A stretch of 14,748 bases of DNA from Lentisphaerota bacterium (GTDB lineage: Bacteria; Verrucomicrobiota; Kiritimatiellia; RFP12; UBA3636), in the NCBI GenBank assembly GCA_022837245.1, contig JALHHX010000049.1:1-14748 (forward strand), given 5' to 3'. Within the stretch, counting starts at the first letter, position 1. Each line of letters starts with the position of its first letter. Shown here in pieces: positions 8,330-14,748 of this stretch. The notes below the pieces were generated by a model that was not told where the DNA came from, did not search any database, and worked only from the letters and a program-made list of their open reading frames with translations. Position numbers and translations under genes: made by a program.

Positions 8330-9613
8330 ATGTCTAATCCAATTGTTAAAGCATCCAATATCTCCAAGTGTTATAAGCTCGGTGTTATAAACCGGCGTAC
8401 CTTTGGCGATGAAATGGCTTACAAGTGGCATAAGCTGCGCGGGCGCGATCCGGCGGAGTACATAGGCAAGATCGGTCGGCGAGACTCAAAAAGTGGTTCA
8501 GATTTCTGGGCTCTAAAAGACGTTTCATTTGAGGTGGAGCAAGGTGAAGTTCTTGGTGTCATAGGCGGTAACGGTGCTGGGAAGTCTACACTACTTAAAA
8601 TTCTGACTCGGGTTACCGAACCAACTTCCGGTAGAGCTGTGATTGAAGGTCGCGTTGGATCGCTACTTGAAGTGGGCACTGGCTTTCACCCTGAACTGAC
8701 GGGGCGCGAGAATGTGTACATGAACGGCACCATTCTCGGAATGAAGCGCCGCGGGATTGATGCAAAGTTTGATGAGATTGTTGACTTTTCAGGAGTCGAG
8801 CGATTTATCGATACGCCAGTGAAACGCTATTCCTCTGGTATGTACGTGCGGCTGGCCTTTTCCGTGGCGGCGCATTTGGAATCGGAGGTGTTGCTGGTGG
8901 ACGAGGTTCTCGCCGTGGGCGATGCCGCCTTCCAGAAAAAATGTCTCGGAAAGATGGGGGAGATTTCCAAAGTAGGAAGAACCATCCTTTTTGTAAGCCA
9001 CAGAATGGCAAATGTGCGTGCTCTTTGCACACGTAGCATCTGGTTGGATGGCGGGCGGGTGCGAATGGACGGCGATACAGAAACCGTAGCCGATGCCTAT
9101 CAACAGGCAAATGGTTTAACGGGCGTGCCCGTGCCTATCGCGCAACGGACGGATCGCACAGGCGATGGTCATTGGCAGGCAGAGAACGCCGAAATGAACT
9201 ATGATAAGTCCAGTTGCCGATGGCGCTTTTCAATGTCATACACGTCTGAGCAGTCGGAAATCTTTGGGCCATCTGTGGTTTTGGGCGTTTTGCGAGAGGA
9301 TACTCCGGACAAGTGCGTTGTCGTACTAGATTCTTATTGCATGAATGGACTTCCTGAACGCATCCCGGGGAAAGGAACAATAAGCGTGGAGCTACCGAGT
9401 GACGTTGCTTTTGCACCAGGAGATTACTCCTGCGATCTGACCTGCAAAACTTGGGATGAAAAAAAGTCGAGCTACGTTTTTTCAGACCAAGTGAAACGTG
9501 CACTTGTCTTTAGTGTAAGTGATTCGGTGATTTTCGGTTGGCGACGCCTGCCAATCACTCCCGGAATGACTCTAATGCAGCAAAAATGGTCTGTAGAAAA
9601 GGCTATGAAGTGA
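8330..9613 (+). CDS. Polysaccharide ABC exporter ATPase with C-terminal carbohydrate-binding extension (Wzt-like)
   Basis: This is the nucleotide-binding subunit that drives glycan export with the preceding permease. In 427 residues it shows Walker A GGNGAGKST (79-87), the family stretch LLEVGTGFHPELTGREN (112-128), signature YSSGM (167-171), Walker B VLLVDE (187-192) and the switch histidine H224. Residues about 275-427 form an added beta-rich domain (APGDY, RALVFSVSD, QQKW) that matches the Wzt C-terminal type. In E. coli O9a this domain binds the modified non-reducing end of the O-antigen before export. TagH-like ATPases without this recognition role are the alternative. No clear ribosome binding site precedes the ATG, so translation probably depends on the permease gene. 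The stop overlaps the next start as GTGA. Confidence 0.93.
   Translation: MSNPIVKASNISKCYKLGVINRRTFGDEMAYKWHKLRGRDPAEYIGKIGRRDSKSGSDFWALKDVSFEVEQGEVLGVIGGNGAGKSTLLKILTRVTEPTSGRAVIEGRVGSLLEVGTGFHPELTGRENVYMNGTILGMKRRGIDAKFDEIVDFSGVERFIDTPVKRYSSGMYVRLAFSVAAHLESEVLLVDEVLAVGDAAFQKKCLGKMGEISKVGRTILFVSHRMANVRALCTRSIWLDGGRVRMDGDTETVADAYQQANGLTGVPVPIAQRTDRTGDGHWQAENAEMNYDKSSCRWRFSMSYTSEQSEIFGPSVVLGVLREDTPDKCVVVLDSYCMNGLPERIPGKGTISVELPSDVAFAPGDYSCDLTCKTWDEKKSSYVFSDQVKRALVFSVSDSVIFGWRRLPITPGMTLMQQKWSVEKAMK
9597..9602 (+). promoter_or_regulatory. Ribosome binding site AAAAGG supporting GTG start at 9610
   Basis: AAAAGG sits seven bases before the GTG at 9610. It favours that start over the in-frame TTG at 9538 or ATG at 9586, both of which lie inside the ATPase gene. 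Confidence 0.45.
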
Positions 9614-11565
9614 ACGGGGCGGATCAAAGACAACAGGTTATACCTGATCTCTCCTTTCCGGAATGTGAAAATATTGGCTCGGGTGATGTGGACGATTTCA
9701 AGGTTTCTGTCATAATCCCGATATTCAATGTGGCCCCATATCTGTGCTGTGCCGTAGAATCTGCGCTGCAGCAGCCCGAGGTTGGCGAGGTTGTTCTAGT
9801 GGAGGACGGCTCGACAGACGAGTCGTTTGCTGTTGCTGAGTCACTCTCGAATCTCCATCCGGACCGGATTCGTCTCTGCTGGCATGAGGGGCATGTAAAC
9901 AAAGGACCGGGAGAGTCGCGTAACGTAGGGCTACGTGAGGCTAGGTGCCCGTTTGTGGCCTTTCTGGATGGTGACGATTGGTATCTTCCGGGCTGCTTTG
10001 CTTTCGACAAAAAAGCCTTCAAAGATGATCCTGGGTTAGACATGGTTCGGCATTCGTTGGGCAATGCCTACGACCCTGGGGATGAAGATCAACGCTGGTT
10101 CCAGGGGTTTTCCAGGAGCGCTAAGGACAAGTTCTGCTCGTATGTGGAGGACATCAAGCCTAGCAAGTACTTTCAATCAATCTACCCAATGGGGCCCATA
10201 ACTGGCGGCATTGCAGATGTTCTCACCATTCGCAGAGATCTTGCGAATTCAGTGGGTGGCTTCCCAAAAAGATATTGGGCTGAGGATATAGCATTCCATC
10301 TTAAGGTGGCCAGCCTGGGACGAGTGGCTTTTGCTGATATGGAGCAACCTATGGCCATGCGGCGAATACACGCAAACAATCTTAGCAGAACACATGCGGA
10401 CAATATCGCCACACGCATGGATGCAATGGCCATCTCTTTGATGGACGTAATGGCTTTCCTAAAAGCGCGCAAACGTCCATCAAGCCATAAAGTTGCACTG
10501 CACAAGGGCTGGGTTCGCATTGGCTCTAGGCTTACTAGTATGAGGTCGTTTTCTCTAATCGCGGCCGCACCGGAGACCATTGTTTACCCGAGTGTGTTTT
10601 GGCTGTACTTTAAATTTTATGCAGTAATTCTCTCGAGGATTCTTCAGCGCAAGCTTGTGTCGTTATGGCGCGGTTGTTCCGTTTATTTGCATAAGATTGG
10701 TTCTGTACTTGACAGAGTGTTGAGAGGGCCTGCCTTGCCGGTTTTTGTCTGGGAGCGCAACTCTTTGAAGAAGCGGCTGAACTGGGGTGACGACTTGAAT
10801 GTTAATCTGATTGGTGCACTTACTGGCATGCGCATCAATACCGTAAGGAAACAAGATTGTTCCAGTACGCCACACTTCATGGTCATTGGCTCTGTTCTTT
10901 CGTTTGCCAATTCGAAAACTACGGTTTGGGGAGCCGGTGCCATTGCCTTAGACCACGTTCCCGCCGTTGAGCCTGCCCGGATTTGTGCTGTGAGAGGGCC
11001 ATTGACGCATCGAGCTATTGAAGCGGCCGGTTTTGCCTGCCCGACTATTTATGGGGATCCGGCATTGCTGCTAAAGCGCTTTTATAGGCCGTCAGGGCCT
11101 AGGCACGGGAAAGTCGTTGTTGTGCCTCATTACATTGATGGCGAGCATCCTATGGTTGCGAAGCTTGTCGAGTTAGAGCATGCCGTGTTGCTTCGGCCGG
11201 ACTGTTATAAATTTTGGTTGGACTTTGTAGATACTATTGCTGGAGCCTCACGGGTGTATGCGTCATCGCTTCATGCTTTAATTGTTGCAGAGGCTTACAA
11301 CGTTCCTTCGGTTTGGGTGAGATTTACCAATGGTGTTTACGGCGGTGATTTTAAATATCTAGATTTTTACGAATCGATTGGCAAGCACGACCAGCGTGCG
11401 TTTCTAATAACCGATACGGCAGATGCTGCCCTTTTGGGGGATATTGCAGGACGCTGGACGCCCGGCACTATCGACCTTGATCCTCTAATAAAAGCCTGTC
11501 CATTTGCGCTGCGCGACACTCCTTTTACTCGTTCCGAGGTGCAAAAGAAAGGGAAAAGACATTGA
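9610..11565 (+). CDS. Fusion of GT2 glycosyltransferase and polysaccharide pyruvyl transferase
   Basis: The 651-residue protein joins two enzymes. Residues about 31-290 are a GT-A fold GT2 transferase: KVSVIIPIFN (31-40), VEDGSTDES with D66, the metal-binding FLDGDDW (118-124) and the catalytic-base type WAED (E225, D226). Residues about 385-640 match polysaccharide pyruvyl transferases: NWGDDLN (391-397), AVRGP with R462, YGDPALLL with G482, and SSLHALIVAEAY with H555. The last motif corresponds to the conserved histidine region of the family. That family transfers pyruvate from phosphoenolpyruvate to sugars as a ketal. The linker (about 290-385) is hydrophobic and basic and may touch the membrane. 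I chose GTG 9610 because it gives a GTGA overlap and has AAAAGG upstream. The product probably adds a sugar and pyruvylates it, in the cytoplasm. The exact sugar is unknown. Confidence 0.85.
   Translation: MNGADQRQQVIPDLSFPECENIGSGDVDDFKVSVIIPIFNVAPYLCCAVESALQQPEVGEVVLVEDGSTDESFAVAESLSNLHPDRIRLCWHEGHVNKGPGESRNVGLREARCPFVAFLDGDDWYLPGCFAFDKKAFKDDPGLDMVRHSLGNAYDPGDEDQRWFQGFSRSAKDKFCSYVEDIKPSKYFQSIYPMGPITGGIADVLTIRRDLANSVGGFPKRYWAEDIAFHLKVASLGRVAFADMEQPMAMRRIHANNLSRTHADNIATRMDAMAISLMDVMAFLKARKRPSSHKVALHKGWVRIGSRLTSMRSFSLIAAAPETIVYPSVFWLYFKFYAVILSRILQRKLVSLWRGCSVYLHKIGSVLDRVLRGPALPVFVWERNSLKKRLNWGDDLNVNLIGALTGMRINTVRKQDCSSTPHFMVIGSVLSFANSKTTVWGAGAIALDHVPAVEPARICAVRGPLTHRAIEAAGFACPTIYGDPALLLKRFYRPSGPRHGKVVVVPHYIDGEHPMVAKLVELEHAVLLRPDCYKFWLDFVDTIAGASRVYASSLHALIVAEAYNVPSVWVRFTNGVYGGDFKYLDFYESIGKHDQRAFLITDTADAALLGDIAGRWTPGTIDLDPLIKACPFALRDTPFTRSEVQKKGKRH
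11548..11554 (+). promoter_or_regulatory. Ribosome binding site AAAGGGA for TTG start at 11562
   Basis: AAAGGGA lies seven bases before the TTG codon at 11562. It supports this rare start, which overlaps the preceding stop as TTGA. Confidence 0.5.
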
Positions 11566-12641
11566 ATACCGCTCTCTGTGACTCAACAAAATCCAACCAT
11601 GTTCTTCTGACAGCGGATTCCCACTATGCCGTGCCCGCGCTCGTTACCGCCGCCAGTATGCTTGAATCCTACCGTAGTTCAATTCCACTGGTACTGCACT
11701 TGGCAAGCGACAAGCCAGATGATGAATTTGAGGCGGCGTTCAGAAAACTCATAGCCAAATATCCATTTGCGAGGTTCGAGTTCCATCTTATTGACATCGG
11801 CTGTTTTACTTCTGGTAAACCACTACCTTATGGGGCAGCGTCCTACATGACATATGCTCGAATTCTCTGCGGACGTTTTCTGCCTGCTGACCTGATGCGG
11901 GTCATTTATCTGGATACGGATATGCTCTGCCTGGCGGACATCGGAGAACTGTTCTCGACAGTCAATCTCGACAAGCCTGTAGGCATGGTGGCAGGGCACT
12001 ATTCAAATATTGCTTGCCCATGGGATGTTTGCGTGCCATTCTCCCCGCCGGCTCCCGGGGAGCCTGGCGTTGTATACAGCGCTGGGTTCATGATGCTTGA
12101 CTTGACTGCATGGCGAGAGCGTACGGAGACGATGCTCGACGTATTCACAACACATACGAAAGAGCTCCCCCAGGTGGATCAAAGTGTTATAAACTACGTA
12201 TGGTCCGGCATGGTCCAGCCCCTAGATAGAAGATGGAACCACTGGGCAGGAGCTGCCGATGCCCATGCCAATGAGGTGCTCCATTTCATAGGGCGCGTGA
12301 AACCCTGGCATCCAAATGCTCCTACTAGTGGCCCAGTTGCACTTTGGTGGGCATACTACACACACAAGGTGCTGCCATTGCTTACGGACAATCTGCGTTT
12401 AAAAAAAGAGCATGACTGGCGCACAAGGCTTAAAATGCCTTTCCGCGAGAGACTACTCGTATCTATGCCGAATCTTGTCAACTTAATCGTCGGGGTTTGC
12501 CGTCTCGGGCGGCGAAGCCCTAAGCAACGACAGGAAGATCTGAATTTTCTTGTCGCGAAGCGAGACATGTTCCGCAGCAGGTTTATATGGTCGGCAGAAT
12601 TTTGCGAAGCCGCGCTGAAGGTCGAGTCAGAAGCGACTTAG
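11562..12641 (+). CDS. Family 8 glycosyltransferase (LgtC/galactosyltransferase-like)
   Basis: This is a retaining GT-A enzyme of 359 residues that would transfer a hexose from a nucleotide sugar to the growing glycan in the cytoplasm. It starts with NHVLLTADSHYAVPALVTA, the usual first strand of GT8. It carries the metal-binding DxD in YLDTDM (D118, D120), the YSAGFMMLDL segment, LPQVDQSVIN, and the C-terminal HFIGRVKPW (H241 to W249), which matches the family HxxGxxKPW motif. The TTG start is chosen because it makes a TTGA overlap, has AAAGGGA at good spacing and puts the first strand at the normal distance from the N terminus. The C-terminal 90 residues are basic and could associate with the membrane. 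Donor and acceptor sugars cannot be told. Confidence 0.9.
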   Translation: MNTALCDSTKSNHVLLTADSHYAVPALVTAASMLESYRSSIPLVLHLASDKPDDEFEAAFRKLIAKYPFARFEFHLIDIGCFTSGKPLPYGAASYMTYARILCGRFLPADLMRVIYLDTDMLCLADIGELFSTVNLDKPVGMVAGHYSNIACPWDVCVPFSPPAPGEPGVVYSAGFMMLDLTAWRERTETMLDVFTTHTKELPQVDQSVINYVWSGMVQPLDRRWNHWAGAADAHANEVLHFIGRVKPWHPNAPTSGPVALWWAYYTHKVLPLLTDNLRLKKEHDWRTRLKMPFRERLLVSMPNLVNLIVGVCRLGRRSPKQRQEDLNFLVAKRDMFRSRFIWSAEFCEAALKVESEAT

Positions 12642-12657
12642 TCCTTGTAACAAAATT

Positions 12658-12670
12658 AGAGGAAGCGGAG
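12658..12670 (+). promoter_or_regulatory. Purine-rich ribosome binding site before the MBOAT GTG start
   Basis: AGAGGAAGCGGAG lies in the 33-base gap after the GT8 gene and ends four bases before the GTG at 12675. This junction is the only one in the operon without direct overlap or near contact, and it has its own strong site. Confidence 0.5.
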
Positions 12671-12674
12671 TTAC

Positions 12675-14138
12675 GTGCTTTTCACTTCGCCACTGTTTCT
12701 TTTTACTTTTCTTCCGCTTACGCTAATAGCTTATTACGGCCTAGCGCGCAGGAGCCGTAGATTGCAGAATTTCCTGCTTTTGGCGACCAGTCTAGTTTTC
12801 TATGGATATGGAGAGCCGGAATTCATAAAGATTCTGATTATCTCCGTGTTTGCAAACTGGCTCGCTGGCTGGATTGTTGGAAATAAAACGCGGTTTAGAA
12901 AGTTTGCGTTGTGGGGCTCCATAGCCGCAAATGTGGGGCTTTTGTTCTACTTCAAATACCTAGCTTTTACCGTGAAGCAGATGAACGCTTTTCTTGGAAC
13001 GTCGATTAATGTTCCGTCAATAGTTCTCCCTCTTGGAATTTCTTTTTTTACGTTTCAGGCGATGTCCTACGTTTTGGACGTCTACCAAGGCAAATCGCAG
13101 CCTCAGCGCAATCCGCTTAACGTCGGTCTATACATTGTACTCTTTCCTCAGTTAGTCGCAGGTCCGATCGTTCGATATGAGACTGTTGCTGATGAAATTA
13201 TGAACCGTCGGGAGACGTGGTCGGATTTCGCAGGCGGCATGTGTCGTTTCGCCCTGGGGTTTGGAAAGAAAGTTCTTCTTGCAAATCCTCTTGCGATCAT
13301 AGCAGACACCGCTTTCGAAGGGGCCAATTGGATCCCGTTGAACGAAATCAACCCCGGCGCACCTTTTTCCACAGGTCTGGCGTGGGCAGGTATTATTGCC
13401 TACACTTTTCAAATCTTCTTTGATTTTTCCGGATACTCAGACATGGCAATTGGTTTGGGGCGTATGTTTGGTTTCCATTTTTTGGAGAACTTCAACTATC
13501 CCTACGTCTCGCGTTCGGTCTCAGAATTCTGGCGCCGATGGCACATTTCTATGAGCACCTGGTTCCGTGACTACGTTTACTTCCCTCTCGGAGGAAGCCG
13601 TTCCAAAACACGCTCCCGCAATATATTTAACCTTTTTGCTGTTTGGGTTCTTACGGGGATTTGGCATGGTGCGAACTGGACGTTTGTCGTCTGGGGGTTG
13701 ATGTTTTTCTTTTTGATTGCTGGAGAAAAGTTGTTTTTGCCGAAAAAATCTGAGCGAACGAGTATTCTTGCCTCAATGGCAGGTTGGGTATATACGATGT
13801 TTTTTGTCATGGTAGGCTGGGTCTTTTTCAGGTCTGAAAGCCTTACGAAAGGTTTGCACTACTTAGGGGTCATGTTTGGCCACGACGCGGAACATGGCAT
13901 AGATTCAAAAACGCTGCTCTTATTGTCAGAGAATTTGGCTTTCTTTGTTTTTGCCATATTGTTTTCTATGCCTTTACACCGTTGGTTCGGGAAACTGGTT
14001 TCAAAAATTCGTTACCCACAGCCGTTAAAAACTTTGGGCGATATTCTTTATGCTGTCTGGCTCGTCTGTATCATGGTCGTGTCCGTATCCTATCTGGCCA
14101 AGGGAGCCCACGATCCATTTATCTATTTTAATTTCTAA
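12675..14138 (+). CDS. MBOAT family membrane O-acyltransferase (AlgI-like)
   Basis: The 487-residue polytopic protein matches AlgI/DltB-like MBOAT enzymes, which pass acyl groups (usually acetyl) across the inner membrane for transfer to polysaccharides. Visible hallmarks are LGISFFTFQAMSYVLDVYQG, FPQLVAGPIVRYE, FQIFFDFSGYSDMAIGLGRM, EFWRRWHISMSTWFRDYVYF with H290, PLGGSR, and LTGIWHGANWTFVVWG with the essential His H331. About ten hydrophobic segments are spread along the length. It begins with GTG inside MLFTSPLFLFTFLPL, typical of the family N terminus. The next gene starts on its stop codon (TAATG) and encodes an AlgJ/AlgX-like partner, the usual pairing. Its place beside glycosyltransferases and an exporter points to acylation of the exported glycan, not alginate. 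Confidence 0.94.
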   Translation: MLFTSPLFLFTFLPLTLIAYYGLARRSRRLQNFLLLATSLVFYGYGEPEFIKILIISVFANWLAGWIVGNKTRFRKFALWGSIAANVGLLFYFKYLAFTVKQMNAFLGTSINVPSIVLPLGISFFTFQAMSYVLDVYQGKSQPQRNPLNVGLYIVLFPQLVAGPIVRYETVADEIMNRRETWSDFAGGMCRFALGFGKKVLLANPLAIIADTAFEGANWIPLNEINPGAPFSTGLAWAGIIAYTFQIFFDFSGYSDMAIGLGRMFGFHFLENFNYPYVSRSVSEFWRRWHISMSTWFRDYVYFPLGGSRSKTRSRNIFNLFAVWVLTGIWHGANWTFVVWGLMFFFLIAGEKLFLPKKSERTSILASMAGWVYTMFFVMVGWVFFRSESLTKGLHYLGVMFGHDAEHGIDSKTLLLLSENLAFFVFAILFSMPLHRWFGKLVSKIRYPQPLKTLGDILYAVWLVCIMVVSVSYLAKGAHDPFIYFNF

Positions 14139-14748
14139 TGAAAACTCCATTTCGCTATACGTTATCCTCTCTTTTTCTACTTGCGCTTGTCGCTTGTGGT
14201 TTCGGGATCGGCGTCCAGAATGGGTATAACGACTATCTCTCTCAAGTACGCAAGGGAGAAGTCACATCCGCTCGCCTTTTTCTTGTGAGTCTGCTAGGCG
14301 TAATGAAGGAGTCCATGCCTGAGAGAATTCGATATCCACTTATAACATTCAATGGCGGTTTCCAACGGATGATAGGCAGACGCACGGTTTCCAATTCCAG
14401 GGACTTGGACGTTGTTTTACTTTCCAATGGTCATTTGGCTCGGCAAGATGTCTGGACGTATACAGAAAAATTTCTTCTTACAATGGCCAGACAGCGCGCG
14501 GACGACGTACTGCGCTTACAGTCTTACCTCCAACATTCCGGAATCCCATTTTTATTTGTGCTTCTACCACATCAAATAGATCCTGATGTGCCAGACATGC
14601 TCCCTTCGGGTATTGACGACTGCGTGAATCCAATTGGAGATGCATTCGTAGATTACTTGGAGGCAAGCGGTTTGTCTGTGCTAGACATCAGGAACAGCCT
14701 TGTTGACCATGAAAAGGCTTTTTTCAAAACCGACCATCATCTTAAGCC
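14138..14748 (+). CDS. AlgJ/AlgX-like (DHHW-type) SGNH acyltransferase partner, 3'-partial
   Basis: The frame opens at ATG 14138, which shares one base with the MBOAT stop (TAATG), and stays open to the window end (203 codons seen). The first 30 residues hold a hydrophobic segment with LVACG at 17-21. This fits a lipoprotein signal (C20) but also a plain signal anchor. After an extended loop region comes GIPFLFVLLPHQIDPD, a strand typical of these proteins. Near the edge is FFKTDHHL with D199 and H201, the Asp and His of the DxH pair that in AlgX and AlgJ act with a later serine. That serine would lie beyond the window. Family members receive acetyl groups from the MBOAT protein and place them on periplasmic polysaccharide. 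No ribosome binding site is obvious, so translation is probably coupled. Confidence 0.82.
   Translation, partial: MKTPFRYTLSSLFLLALVACGFGIGVQNGYNDYLSQVRKGEVTSARLFLVSLLGVMKESMPERIRYPLITFNGGFQRMIGRRTVSNSRDLDVVLLSNGHLARQDVWTYTEKFLLTMARQRADDVLRLQSYLQHSGIPFLFVLLPHQIDPDVPDMLPSGIDDCVNPIGDAFVDYLEASGLSVLDIRNSLVDHEKAFFKTDHHLK

Noticed and set aside
8789..9503. Several minus-strand ORFs opposite the exporter ATPase
   Set aside because: The + frame carries the complete set of ABC motifs, and the reverse frames overlap each other without recognisable content.
9538..9609. N-terminal extension of the GT2-pyruvyl transferase
   Set aside because: It needs a TTG (9538) or ATG (9586) inside the ATPase gene. 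The GTG at 9610 gives the usual 4-base overlap and has AAAAGG at good spacing.

Overview
The window is a dense stretch of a bacterial chromosome or metagenomic contig. All nine recognisable genes lie on the + strand, and both edge genes are cut by the window. The style of the secreted proteins suggests a Gram-negative member of the PVC group, perhaps Kiritimatiellota, Lentisphaerota or Verrucomicrobiota: thrombospondin-3-like calcium repeats, WG repeats, CARDB plus PPC plus many FN3-like modules, and a right-handed beta-helix tail. This is an inference from domain style only; no rRNA or other marker gene is present.

Region 1 (1-7293) encodes three secreted or surface proteins joined by 4-base ATGA overlaps. 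They are (i) the C-terminal part of a protein with calcium-binding DxDxDG repeats and an SGNH/GDSL hydrolase domain, (ii) a WG-repeat protein with a signal peptide, and (iii) a 1314-residue modular protein with a signal peptide, a CARDB-like domain, a PPC-like domain, nine FN3-like repeats of about 93 residues and a short beta-helix tail. About 200 bp of non-coding DNA follows. It holds a plausible sigma-70-type promoter and a 12-codon mini-ORF that overlaps the next gene by ATGA.

Region 2 (7495-14748) is a surface-polysaccharide operon. It encodes an ABC-2 export permease (Wzm-like) and its ATPase with a C-terminal carbohydrate-binding extension (Wzt-like). Next come a fusion of a GT2 glycosyltransferase with a polysaccharide pyruvyl transferase, a GT8 glycosyltransferase, and an AlgI-like MBOAT O-acyltransferase. 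The last gene is the start of an AlgJ/AlgX (DHHW-type) SGNH acyltransferase partner. Together they suggest a glycan assembled in the cytoplasm, decorated with a pyruvate ketal, exported by the ABC transporter and O-acylated in the periplasm. The genes are packed with GTGA, TTGA and TAATG junctions, so translation is probably coupled. No initiating sugar-phosphate transferase or nucleotide-sugar synthesis gene is in the window.

No tRNA, rRNA, CRISPR array, insertion sequence or convincing minus-strand gene was seen.
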